A stretch of 64,000 nt of DNA from Dactylis glomerata (lineage: Eukaryota; Streptophyta; Magnoliopsida; Poales; Poaceae), in the NCBI GenBank assembly GCA_007115705.1, contig QXEO01000832.1:434001-498000 (forward strand), in the 5' to 3' direction. The notes beneath the pieces were generated by a model. The model made no database searches and was not told where the DNA came from. It saw nothing but the letters and a program-made list of their open reading frames with translations. A program made the translations under genes and the position numbers. The stretch's first letter is position 1. Every line of letters begins with the position of its first letter. Shown here in pieces: positions 45,120-55,793 of this stretch.

Positions 45120-46650
45120 TTGCTTTCCGCAGCGCCAACCAGCAAATATTAGTCAATCGCCAATCATGCATGCAGGTCATTTTGAATTCATATGTTGTCC
45201 TGACATGGGTAGACCTAGACCATTCATGCATGTGTGCACGTACTACGTACTTTCCAAGTAGTCTCAAATGAATTGGTCAGCTGCCATCTACCGATCAATG
45301 CCCATGTAGCTATCTTTTTGTCGTGCGAGAAGGAAAGTCACATTTTTGCTGACCATCTCTTGTCCAAAATTAAAGGGCTGGTGGTTGGGAGAAACTAGCC
45401 GTCGGCAAATCAATCTACTCTAGATAGTTTCCATGCATGTATTTAGACTGAAAAAAGTAACAGTATGCTTGCTATGCTTTAGGGACAACAAATATACTTA
45501 GTGTCTTACAAAGGCACTGTAAACATCCATGGTGAGTATAGGCATGCCAATGATCGAGTAGAAGCGATGGGGATGGAAGGAACCAGAGCCGCACCGCCTC
45601 ACTATCATGCTAGTGTACGTGATACCATGATGAAAATGATAATCTTTCAAGTTAACCATATCAACAACAATGCCCTAAATACAGCCGACTGAATAGATCT
45701 GTCGGGAAATTCTTGCTAGACCGTTTTCTCTCCTTTGCTAAACTTAAGACTTTGCTTTCTTTTTTATGTCTCCAAATATCAAGAAGTTCGACAAACATGT
45801 GCTCTATCCCGGCAAAATTATGACATTAATAATCTTTTGTCAGCAAATCCTATTGCCGACAAACTACGAGTTAATGAAGCTGGGCTTTGCCCACGGAGGG
45901 CAGTTTGGGCATAAGCGCATAGGGCCATATGTTATCTGGTTTTAACCACTTATTTTTCACGAGAATGTTTTTCACCTCGACCTGCTGCGAACATGCATGC
46001 AGGTGATCAACTGATCATGGCGGCCCACGATCTGCGCAGTCACGACACGATGGAAGGAGCGCTAGCTACATGCTAGTATCCCACCGATCGCCGCCACAAG
46101 ATGTATTCTATACAGCTTGCATACATGTTCACGTACAACTGTACAGTATACATACACTGCACATACCATGTTAGGCTTAGTTAAATCGCTTATCCCCATC
46201 GGATCCTTCCAATCGAGGAAAATTATGGCATCCATGCACGTAGTCGCATGTGCATGGGATCACGGCCTGGCCACATGGCCCACATGATTGGCGCATGAGG
46301 TGTCTCGAGAGAATGCATGCATGCTTCCAAGACACCATCGACATTCCATCCTGATTTTTTCCTTTTGGTACAATCCATCCTGTTGCAGTTGCTGTCTGCA
46401 GATGTATATACGCTTCGTAGATATTTTACTGCTATATATTGCGCAGGGGCGACTTTGTGGATCCGATGATATCCATGCGTATCTAGCTAGTGGCAATACA
46501 TTAAATTGTGTTACAATCCTTGTTTCAAAACAAAAAAATTGCAAATTCCAATGGGTCAAATGAATGGCAAATGAGGGAGAGTACCTTAGGAGACTTGGGG
46601 AAGGAGAAATCCACGGAGAAAAGCTTCGATTTGAGTGGTTTTGGGTGGGA
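45120..46650. other. interior of the Mutator-like element
   Basis: About 1.5 kb with low repeat content, several GCATGCATGC-type palindromes and no credible protein. Frames that begin in either TIR (reading VAKHFRFRVSRPAPSWPPP) run a short way inward. It may be captured non-coding host DNA. Confidence 0.4.
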
Positions 46651-47131
46651 AGATTGAGAGGGGGAGAGAGAGCAGCCGCCTTTACTGGAGATGAGGGAGG
46701 AAGTGAGGGAGGAGGCCAGCTCGGGGCTGGGCGGGAAACCCTAAACCTAAAGTGCTTCGCCACCCTCAGTGGCGAAGCAGGGAGGAAGTGAGGGAGGAGG
46801 CCAGCTCGGGGCTGGGCGGGAAACCCTAAACCTAAAGTGCTTCGCCACCCTCAGTGGCGAAGCAGGCACTTGTGCTTCGCCACCCTCAGTGGCGAAGCAG
46901 GCACTTGTGCGTCGCCACTACCAGTGGCGAAGCACTTCCAGGGCGGGACCCGCTTATCTTACGTGGCAGCCACTACCGCGCCACTGGCAGTGGCGACGCA
47001 CCATCATCTGCGTCGCCACCGTGGATGGCGAAGCAAAAAGGGGTTATTCACGTAAAATAGTTTCGCCGATGGTTTATTTTTTGAAATCGTTTCAAGTTTG
47101 GGTTAATTTTGTCTAAATCGCCCCATGCCAA

Positions 47132-48480
47132 CCTCCTCTCGGTCGGAGTCGATCGGAGGACCACGTGAGCCGAACTGCACCATGCCGCGTCAACGGAGCA
47201 GCTGATCCTCATCATCACATGTTAACGGAACAGTGCGTCCGGTACGGACCAGTCGAGCCCCATGACCTGCGACACTGAAGAATTAACTGTGCGCAAAAAA
47301 AAAGATTTAACTGTGCGTCTACTTCACCCATGCCAATATGCCATGCGAGTGAGAGGCTCCATGCGTGTCGGTGCGGAGTTCTCCATCTTGGTGTTTGATG
47401 ATGGACAAGTTAGCAGTACTATCAATGCTGACACCGACCAAGAAAGCCTGATGGAGAAATCAACAAAAATCATGACCTCATAGGTAGGCTCAAGACAGCA
47501 CGTGCGTACGTTCCTGTGGTAGCGGGCCACACGCGGAGTTATATCACAGCCGTCCATTCACGTGGAAGCTCGTGGACCAAACGCGAAAATTTGGATCGGA
47601 GAGCAGACGTGGAAAAATCATCAGGATCGAGAAAACAGACGACCAAACATCATAGTATGAGCAGGCCACGTGAATGTTCGGTTCCTCCGTGTCTCCGTGT
47701 CTGCGTATCGATCCAGTGCGCAGAACAGAAAAAAAATTGGCAGCATAGGCGGGGACTGCGTGCGATTGGACGACATGGGAGCGATTGGTAGGTCGCAAAT
47801 AATCACGAGGATGCAAAAGTTAGCTGTTTGAATTCTCTCTAGCGGTCTGTAGCTAGCATGCTGCGCAAAGCAACTCTGATCTAGTCCTACTGGCTACGCT
47901 TGAATCAGACGTTTCCCCGGGTGTTAGGCAGGCGCGTGCAAAAAAATGGGAAACGACGTGCGTGTGACAAGCCTACTAAAAAACGCGGGAGTAATCGAAA
48001 TCGGTGGCTCCGTTTCGCGGTATAGTAGTGTCCCACCAGAACCCTCCCCCCCTTCTCCCTCGCATTTTTCTTGTCTCGACACTGGCGGCGCCAGCGGCTC
48101 CACAGACCTATTCCATCTCCGGGTATTCGTGGTAGCAACTGTTCTCCTTCATCTCAGGTTTGTCTAGATAGTTCAACAGTCCTCCAAATCCGTTGCGGCG
48201 GTCTGCAATGGTGGAGGTAAATCACCGTGCCCTCCAAATCCTTCTGTCCCTGTAGTTACGGATTAGCCATGTCGGTAGATTTTGCAGACACTCATGTTAG
48301 ATCAATTTGCTTATGGCGACCGGATGAGCCTAGTCCACCAGGCAGCAGCACTGATAGCTGTGATTCAGGCTTGGATCCTCCTCCATAAAATATCAGTTAT
48401 GCGAGCTGCGTATCCATGAGTGACTTATGATCCGATACTTGTCCGAGATCAAGAGAGGATTGCCAATCTGAACTACATCT
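47132..48480. other. unassigned sequence with possible UTR exon
   Basis: No recognised gene. Around 48040-48160 a CT-rich stretch ending CTCATCTCAG then GTTTGT could be an untranslated exon with a splice donor, leading toward the transposase fragment that follows. Confidence 0.3.
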
Positions 48481-48489
48481 ACAACACGA

Positions 48490-48813
48490 TAATGTAGAGC
48501 TGTTCAGATGCTTAGGATGAGAAGCCCCATTCTATAAATTAGTCAAGAGGTTTAGGGAGAGAGAACTGCTGCAGGATATCATCCACACATGTGTGGAAGA
48601 GGAAGTTGCTATGTTTCTTCATGTTGTCGATCATAACCAGAGGTTCAGAGTTATGCACAACACATTTAGGAGATCCATATAGACTATATCACGCTATTTC
48701 AACCAAGTCCTTTTCGCAATTGGTAAACTTAGACAAGAGATAATCAAACCTCCATCTGGTGAAACACCAAGCAAGATACAAAACAGCAAAAGATGATTTC
48801 CATACTTCAAGGT
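48490..48813 (+). pseudogene. Harbinger-type transposase N-terminal fragment (DUF8040-like)
   Basis: The frame includes LVKRFRERELLQDIIHTCVE, EEVAMFLHVVDHNQRFRVMH, NTFRRSI, a TAG, TISRYFNQVLFAIGKLRQEI and PPSGETPSKIQ, then a stop and FPYFK at a splice-donor-like GTGAGC (48814). This is the helical domain that precedes the DDE core in plant HARBI1-like proteins. The DDE part is absent; the following sequence is copy C. Several stops mark it as a relic. Confidence 0.75.
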
Positions 48814-48829
48814 GAGCTAAAATATTCAT

Positions 48830-49049
48830 TTACCATGGATATTGTATTAGAACCATTTAGTTCTTGTGTTATTTTCCTCAATAAAAAGCAATAAGATGAT
48901 CGATTTGTTTGAAACCTAACGTTTTCTAGCTGTAATCCCAATCAAGTGTGTACACGTATAGCTACAATTTCGAAGTTTGTAGGTTCGAGCTGCTCCAAAA
49001 TGAAACTCAGTTCAGACGTTATTTTGTTGCGATTTAGATGCACACGCGG
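48830..49049 (+). repeat. duplicated host segment, copy C, left part
   Basis: Diverged match to copies A and B, including TTAGAACCATT, TTTGTTTGAAACC and GATGCACACGCGG. It is interrupted at 49050 by the CACTA element and resumes at 51164. Confidence 0.6.
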
Positions 49050-49491
49050 CACTAGTGGAAAAAAGGGCTTCCATTCGTCCCATTAGTCCCGAACCAAATT
49101 CGATCCGCGGCTAAAGGTTCCATCAGTCCCGATTCATTTGAAAATGTGGGCCAGGGGGCATTAGTCCCGGTTCAAAAGGGCCCTTCAGTCCCGGTTTCAG
49201 CCAACAGCCGGGACTAATGCCCCCTGGCCCTTTAGTCCCGGATCGTGGATCAAACCGGGACTAAAGGTCACCCTTTAGTCCCGGTTCGTGCCACGAGCCG
49301 GGACCAATGACCCGTTCAAATGAACCGCCCACTTCGCGCCAGTTATCGATCGACGACGCTTCGGATATCGATCGACATTAACGACGACGCTTTGTAGTCG
49401 CGCGCGCTGATCGGGAACCGGCGCCGGCGACCTTGGAAACTCGCATGCATTCACATCATCACCGGCGTGCTCATCTTCTCTCTCTCTCTAC

Positions 49492-49500
49492 ACTATATAT
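49492..49500 (+). promoter_or_regulatory. TATA box of the exonuclease gene
   Basis: CTATATATAG at about 49492-49501 follows a CT repeat and lies about 115 bp before the ATG at 49612. Confidence 0.6.
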
Positions 49501-49611
49501 AGCATCACATTTGATCATCTAAAAGCACACCATTGCATAGCTTCTTCTTCCCCAAACATCTCTCTCCACACCATACCGCGCCGGCGCCCTCGAGAGCTCT
49601 CCCTCGACTCA

Positions 49612-50298
49612 ATGGAGGAGCAACTTTTTCCAAGGTCTCAGATCTACTACGTCGTCATCGAAGAGATGAACTTCACCATCACGGAGACTCTCCGTGCTTC
49701 GAGGGTGGAGAAGTGGATCCGCGCCGTCAAGCGGCGGTTCCTCGACGACGCACCGACCAAGTGCATGGGCTTGGACTGTGAGTTCACCACTCACGCGCGC
49801 CCTCAATGTGCCGCCGTCCTTCAACTCTCGGTGGCGTCCGAGATATTGATCTTCCAAATTTGCAAGGCCAATGGCGTACCGCAACTACTCAAGGACTTCT
49901 TGAAGGACACCACCATCAAGTTTTGTGGTGCGGCTATCAACAATGATCTGCGCATGCTAAGGTCATACTGAATTGTTATTCCATCCGCGTATGATCTTCA
50001 ACAGGTTGTCCCAAACCCCACTAACAAGCTAATGCCGAGTCTCTATGATTTGGCCAATGCTACTATTGGGACACATCTTGAGAACAAGAAGAGGGACAAG
50101 AAGAAGAAGGACAAGAAGAAGAAGGAGAAGAAGTACAAGAAGAAGGGAGAAGAAGAAGAAGAAGAAGAAGATGATGATGATGATGATGAAGAAGATGAAC
50201 TAATTTTTGGTTGGGAAAAAGTTCCATTGAGCTTCAACCAACTATTATATGCCGCTTTAGACGCTCGCCTAGGCTTTGAGATTGCTAGGAGATTCTGA
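49612..50298 (+). pseudogene. DEDDy 3'-5' exonuclease domain protein (WRN/RNase D-like)
   Basis: A single 228-codon frame interrupted by one TGA at codon 120 (49969-49971). Motif I is LDCEFT (D55, E57), motif II is INNDLRML (D112) and motif III is YAALDAR (Y213, D217): the full DEDDy set of the WRN-exo/RNase D fold. Between motifs II and III lies an unusual charged insert (about residues 158-195) of Lys/Asp repeats then Glu and Asp runs, encoded by GAA and GAT repeats. The length fits plant single-domain WRN-exo-like proteins. The TGA may come from CGA by CpG decay, and only this change separates it from an open frame. The start follows a TATA box and short leader. These enzymes degrade DNA or RNA from the 3' end; activity here is inferred only. 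Confidence 0.82.
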
Positions 50299-50950
50299 AA
50301 GCTAAAGGGCTACAATAGCCATGTTGATCGTCTTAACCTTAATAATTAGGTGGATGATTATGCATGGAAAAATGTTGGATGAGCTTGCTTGGAAAATGTA
50401 CTCCCTTTGAGCCATGTCGATGAGTATGTTTCGAAAAATGTACTCCCTTTGTTTTGGTTAACAAAGTCTACTAATTTTTGAATTTGTGATTTTTCAAGTA
50501 TTTTGGCTTTTTTGAATATTTTAATCATCTAAAAATTAATAATTAAATTATACATAAAGATTATTTGAAATTTATTGGTGCTTATTATTCTTAATCATTG
50601 TTTCTTATTTTGTGAATTTATTTGGAATTTAAAAAAGTAATATTATATATTACCAAAGTGTATAGGTTAATAGAATTGGTAGCATACCATTATCAAGAAG
50701 TCGCGAGCGCAGTCTTGGAAGCTAGTAGGGAAGGAATGGAGAAGTTAAGCGTGCTAAGGGTGGAGCAGTGTGAGGATGGGTGACCAACCGGGAAGTGAGG
50801 ACCACAAGTACTTGTAATTGATTTGAGATATAGAGTGAGAGCCATAAGTATCTAATTTGATATGAGATATGAGAATAGACATGATTAGATAATAGAGAAA
50901 TAAAGAAAATACAGAAATTCCGAAACAGAAAATACAATTTTATTCCGAAT
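50299..50950. other. 3' region inside the CACTA element
   Basis: AT-rich, non-coding, leading to the right subterminal repeats. Confidence 0.5.
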
Positions 50951-51163
50951 GGACCTTTAGTCCCGGTCCGTGTTACGAACCGGGACCAAAGGTCCTCCAG
51001 CCGCAGCACATGCCCCGGGCCACGTGGAGGACCATTGGTCCCGGTTCGTAAGCAACCGAGACTAAAGGCTGGAGCCTTTAGTTCCGCTTTGTTAGTCCCG
51101 GTTGCGACAATCGGGATTAATGGGCTTTACAAACTGAGATTGAAGGCCTTTTTTCCACTAGTG

Positions 51164-51612
51164 TGGCCGTAGCAAAGGAGGGAGGCAATTAATCAATCGA
51201 AGATGGAGCTAGTCACCATAGGGAAAGCTTGCGCACCGCGCCCGTGCTATCATGACGAGGAAGAAGATACTACAGCAATTATTAGCAGCAGTTTTGCCAA
51301 CATCAATCGCGCGTGGGGGTTTTCAGCGTAAAGTGATGTAACCATCGAACAGGGGAGAGGAATGACTGCATGGTTTGGTCCCCTTTTAGCACCTCCACCA
51401 TGAGATGAGGTTCCGTGACGATTGATCGATCTATTGGACCGTCCAATTTGGACGTAGAGGAGGCTACACGAACTCAATCTCGACACGAGGAGTTTATCTC
51501 ATCAGCAGCCTGGCCTGGGTCGACGATTCAGATTTAACACGCCTGCAGCTACAGGTGTCAAAACGACCGCGCAGAACATGCTGCGGGGAACGAGCTGCAG
51601 ATTAACTAGTAC
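51164..51612 (+). repeat. duplicated host segment, copy C, right part
   Basis: Continues copy C after the CACTA element. It matches copy A over AATTAATCA, CATCGAACAGGGGAGAGGAA, CTATTGGAC-GTAGAGG and GGAGTT-ATCTCATCAGCA, and matches copies B and D over CTACAGGTGTCAAAACGACC and GCAGATTAACTAGTA. Confidence 0.75.
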
Positions 51613-52233
51613 TTGAAGGTCCTTGCGCGCTTTGCTGCGCCGTTTCTTGTTTTTTTAAATATTTTTCTTGCATTTGGTTTCACCTAAGATTTTTTGTGGG
51701 AAATCTTTACTACTCCCTCCGGCCCGAATTAGATGGCCCCCCAGCGGCCCAGCCCATTAAGCTTACATTTTGCGAAAACCACATCTCTAGAACGTTTCTT
51801 CTCCCCCGTGGTCCTAAAATCGAAATCAGGGACGGGACGGAGCCGTCGCCGTAGCTTGTCTTGCGCCGGAGCTCGCACCGGAGCTGGGCTCGCTCCCCCG
51901 CCGGCCGGCCGCCGCCTTGAGCAGAGGAGGCGGTGCCTCCAGTAGAGGAGGCAGGCCCTCCAGGAGAGGAGGAGAAGTCGAGCTCCCCCGCCGGCTGTCC
52001 CCCGCTTTGAGCACCTCCCTTGCCGCTCCGCCGCTGTCCAGAGCTCCCTCCGCCCGCGCCGCTGCTCCGCTCTCCGTCGACGGGCTCCGATCCCAGAGGA
52101 GAGGTCGTCCTCCTGCTCCAGCGACCTCTGCCGGCCTCCGCATCAGTCCGCGCGCTCCAGCGACCTCGGCCAGCTTCCAGCGACGTCTAAGCTAAGAAAT
52201 CATCAGCTTGAAGGTACTCTTCAGCCATGTCGC
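51613..52233. other. GC-rich unassigned sequence, possible gene 5' region
   Basis: A truncated Stowaway-like end (CTACTCCCTCCGG, about 51713) precedes a GC-rich, Pro/Ser/Arg-coding stretch (51830-52190). An AAG-GTACT donor-like site lies at about 52214. The frame 51917-52195 is low-complexity; I do not recognise a protein. The outer gypsy LTR begins at 52234. Confidence 0.35.
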
Positions 52234-53201
52234 TGATACGTCCAATTTGCATCACTATTTTGTATCATAATTTACTGTTATTCATTGATATATTTCATAT
52301 TTGGATATGATACTTATGTTATTTCCTTTGCTTTCACATGATTGATGATCATCGGAGGAGTTGCTGCCGGAGTCAGGATTCTGCTGCAAAAAGGACCATC
52401 AAGAGACCATATTTTGAAGATCAGGAAAATTCCAGAAAAATAACCAGAAATTATATTTTCCCAGAAGACTCAGGAAGCCAGAAGGAGGAGTCGAGAGGAG
52501 CTAGGGGGGCCCCACATGCCAGGGTGGCGCGGCCAGACCCCTGGCCGCGCCAGCCCTGTGTGAGGGAGCCCTGGCCCACTTCTGGTCTCGTCCCTCCGCG
52601 TATATCATCGTCCCCAAAAACCTAAGTCAAGGGGGGGCTCAGAGTTAGACACCGCCGCCTCTGCGGGGCGGAAAACACCAGAGAGAGAAAAGCTCTCCGG
52701 CAGGGAGAAATCTGCCGGGGAAATTCCTTCCCGGAGAGGGGAGATCGTCGCCATCGTCATCACCATCGCACCGGACTTCATCGGGATCATCATCATCATC
52801 ATCATCTCCATCACCAGCACCTTCATCTCCACCATCACCACGCCATCCCGCTGTAACATCTTGAGTTGGATCTTGTTATATTCATAGGGGAAACTTTCCC
52901 GGTGTTGATTACTCTTGTAGTTGATGCTATTGAGTGGAACCGTTGAGTTAAGATTTATGTTCAGATTGTTATTTACCATTATTTCACCTCTCATCATGAT
53001 CCATATGATGTCTTGTGAGTAGTTCGTTTAGTTCTTGAGGACATGGGAGAAGTCAAGATGTTAGTAGTGAATTATTGTTGAGAAATATTTAATGGTTTGA
53101 TATTGTTGTGGTGCTATTTCACTAGTGGTGTCATGTGAACGTCGACTACATGATACTTCACCATTTATGGGCCTAGTGAGATGCATTGTGTATTTGGCTA
53201 C
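52234..53201 (+). repeat. outer gypsy LTR, left part (interrupted)
   Basis: The first 968 bp of an LTR of the same family as 53202-54707. It stops at TTTGGCTAC, where the inner element is inserted, and continues at 63614. Its own partner LTR or solo status cannot be seen, because the window ends inside it. Confidence 0.9.
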
Positions 53202-54707
53202 TGATACGTCCAATTTGCATCGCTATTTTGTATCATAATTTACTGTTATTCATTGATATATTTCATATTTAGACATGATACTGATGTTATTTCCTTTGCT
53301 TTCACATGTTTGATGATCATCGGGGGAGTTGCTGCCGGAGTCAGGATTCTGCTGGAAAAAGGACCATCAAGAGACCATATTTTGAAGATCAGGAAAATGC
53401 CAGAAAAATACCCAGAAATTATAATTTCCCAGAAGACTCAGGAAGCCAGAAGGGGGAGTCGAGAGGAGCCAGGGGGCTCCACACGCCAGGGTGGCGCGGG
53501 CCCACCCCTGGCCGCGCGGGCCCTATGTGAGGCCACCCTGGCCCACCCCTGGTCTCGCCCCTCCGCGTACATCATCATCCCTGAAAACCTAAGTCAAAGG
53601 GGGGGATCAGAGTTAGACACCGCCGCCTCTGCGGGGCGGAAACACCAGAGAGAGAAAAGCTCTCCGGCAGGCAGGAATCTGCCAGGGAAATTCCTTCCCG
53701 GAGAGGGGAGATCGTCGCCATCGTCATCAGCACCGCACTGGACTTCATTGGGATCATCATCATCATCTCCATCACCAGCACCTTCATCTCCACCATCACC
53801 ACGCCATCCCGCTGTAACATCTTGAGTTGGATCTTGTTATATTCATAGGGGAAACTCTCCCGGTGTTGATTACTCTTGTAGTTGATGCTATTGAGTGGAA
53901 CCGTTGAGTTAAGGTTTATGTTCAGATTGTTATTTACCATTATTTCATCTCTGATCATGATCCATATGATGTCTTGTGAGTAGTTCGTTTAGTTTTTGAG
54001 GACATGGGAGAAGTCAAGATGTTAGTAGTGAATTATTGTTGAGAAATATTTAATGGTTTGATATTGTTGTGGTGCTATTTCACTAGTGGTGTCATGTGAA
54101 CATCGACTACATGATACTTCACCATTTATGGGCCTAGTGAGATGCATTGTGTATTTGGCTACCGATTGTGGGGTTGCTGGAGTGACAGAAACCTAAACCT
54201 CCGTTGGGAAACCATTGCACCAGGGAGCGTAGGATCTCAGAGTTTAAGGCTGTGGTTAGATTTATCTTAATTACTTTCTTGTATTTGCGGATGCTTGCAA
54301 GGGGTATAATCACAAGTGTGTATTTATCCTAGTAAGGGTAGTGCGCTAGCACAGGTTCACCCCCATAACACCTATCAAACCAATGAATACTATTGGCTCT
54401 ATGAAGCGAAAGCTCTTGACAGAAACTCCCGTGTGTCCTCGAGAACGTTTGGTTATTATAAGTACACAACCGACTTGTTCTTTGCTGAAGAAAGGATTGG
54501 GCCACTTGCTGCAATTGTTACTACTGTCTTTTATTTACTCGCACTTTATTTACTCGTATTACCAAATACCCCTGAAAACTTGTTTGCTAGTATTTACAGT
54601 GATTCCTTGATCAAAACTGCTCATCAACACCTTCTGCTCCTCGTTGGGTTCGACACTCTTATTTATCGAAAGTACTACGATACACCCCCTATACTTGTGG
54701 GTCATCA
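53202..54707 (+). repeat. 5' LTR of the inner element
   Basis: TGATACGTCC...GTCATCA. Nearly identical to the 3' LTR with scattered substitutions. A run of CAT repeats at about 53750-53800 varies in length between the copies. Confidence 0.93.
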
Positions 54708-54718
54708 AGACTATTTTC

Positions 54719-54736
54719 TGGCGCCGTTGCCGGGGA
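54719..54736 (+). promoter_or_regulatory. primer binding site, tRNA-Asp
   Basis: TGGCGCCGTTGCCGGGGA, 11 bp after the LTR, fully complementary to the 3' end of plant tRNA-Asp. Confidence 0.88.
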
Positions 54737-54815
54737 GTGTAGCGCTATTGAAGAGTGGAATTGGTAAAGGTAACCGTCGCTGTGAGTATTGTTTTTATTT
54801 TTGTTTTACTCTGCT

Positions 54816-55793
54816 ATGGAGAACTCTCCATTTGGTTTCCTATTTTGAAACACATCTACTACTACTGCTGCACATGCGGAGGAACCACCACCGCCAACCC
54901 CTGCTGAAATTGATCCTTTTAAAATACCTATGAAAATTGTTGGGCGTATTATGGATAACTGCTATTCAGGAGATGGAACTGTCCATCTGGGTGATCACTT
55001 ATTATTTATACATGAATTATGCGAGTTGTTCAGATGTGCAGGTATTTCACCAAGCCAGGTTAAGAAGAAATTATTCTCATTATCATTGAAAGGCAGAGCT
55101 GAAGAGTGGTATCGACTACTCCAAGATGGTCCATCTATGGCATGGGAGGATATTGTGCCTCTCTTTTATTCCAAGTTTTATCCTCCAAGTGAAATTCATA
55201 AAGACCGTAACCGGATATATAATTTTTGGCCTCATAATGGAGAGAGTATTGCCCAAGCGTGGGGGAGATTGAAGTTACTAATGCTCAAATGCCCCATTAA
55301 TGAGCTCCCCAATAATATTGTTATTGATAATTTTTATGCGCGGCTTACTCTTCCTGATAAGGATTATTTGGATGCTTCTTGCTTTGGATCATTTACTCAT
55401 ATGAAAGAAGATGCTAAGTGAAAACTTCTTGACCGTATACAAGAAAATGCTGAAGGATGGGAAAACGACAAAGGTAGGAAGTCAGGTATAAACTATGATT
55501 ATGAATGCATTAAATCTTTTATGGAGACCGATGACTTTCATGGTGTTAGCGCTGCCTATGGTCTTGATTCTCAAATACTTGCTAATTGTCTTAAGGCCTT
55601 TGCCTCTTATATTGATGTTCCAAAGAAAGATTGGAACAAATATCATGCGCCTTATAAAGATTCTATTAGTCATATTCCTGCTGCAGCTACTGAAGTTTGT
55701 ACTGTTGATAGCATTGTGCCTGAACCTTATTTTGAGAAGACACCTTTCCCTGCTAATGTAAAAAAAGTATTCTACTTTGGTAAGTGTGTCTAA
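54816..55793 (+). pseudogene. gag of the Athila-like element
   Basis: The gag core gives GDHLLFIHELCELFRCAGIS, KLFSLSLKGRAEEWYRLLQD and WEDIVPLFYSKFYPPSEIHK: the retrotransposon gag domain that forms the particle. A TGA at 55419-55421 (TGG expected) interrupts it and the same frame continues to 55793. Near 55785-55795 a one-base shift separates gag from the protease frame; in intact relatives they are usually one polyprotein. The N-terminal part before 54930 is uncertain and contains a stop near 54847. Confidence 0.82.

Larger units (their letters stand above)
44657..47131. mobile_element. Mutator-like element with long TIRs and exact 9-bp target duplication
   Basis: The 9-bp repeat ccatgccaa flanks the element at 44657-44665 and 47123-47131. 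The termini begin GGC(T/G)ATTTAGACAAAATTA, and the TIRs extend about 450 bp on each side (44666-45115; about 46660-47122). They contain a regular array of palindromic units. The right TIR has an extra 85-bp tandem duplication. The interior (45120-46650) has no transposase. Long TIRs and 9-bp duplication define the Mutator superfamily. Confidence 0.9.
49047..51166. mobile_element. CACTA DNA transposon carrying an exonuclease gene
   Basis: Ends CACTAGTGGAAAAAAGG (49050) and its complement (ending 51163) define the element. The 3-bp target duplication is cgg (49047-49049) and tgg (51164-51166), one C-to-T change apart. Copies A and B give the empty site (GCGCGGCGGTAG). Subterminal repeats of the CCCGGTTCGTG / CCGGGACTAAAGG kind lie at 49075-49310 and 50955-51120. 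There is no CACTA transposase; the cargo is one gene with its own TATA box. Confidence 0.9.

Noticed and set aside
47262..47483. 73-codon frame as a small gene
   Set aside because: No recognisable motif, no supporting context and no related copy in the window.
53253..53825. 190-codon open frame, repeated at 62160-62438
   Set aside because: Lies within LTR copies and is disrupted in one of them; LTR leader sequence.
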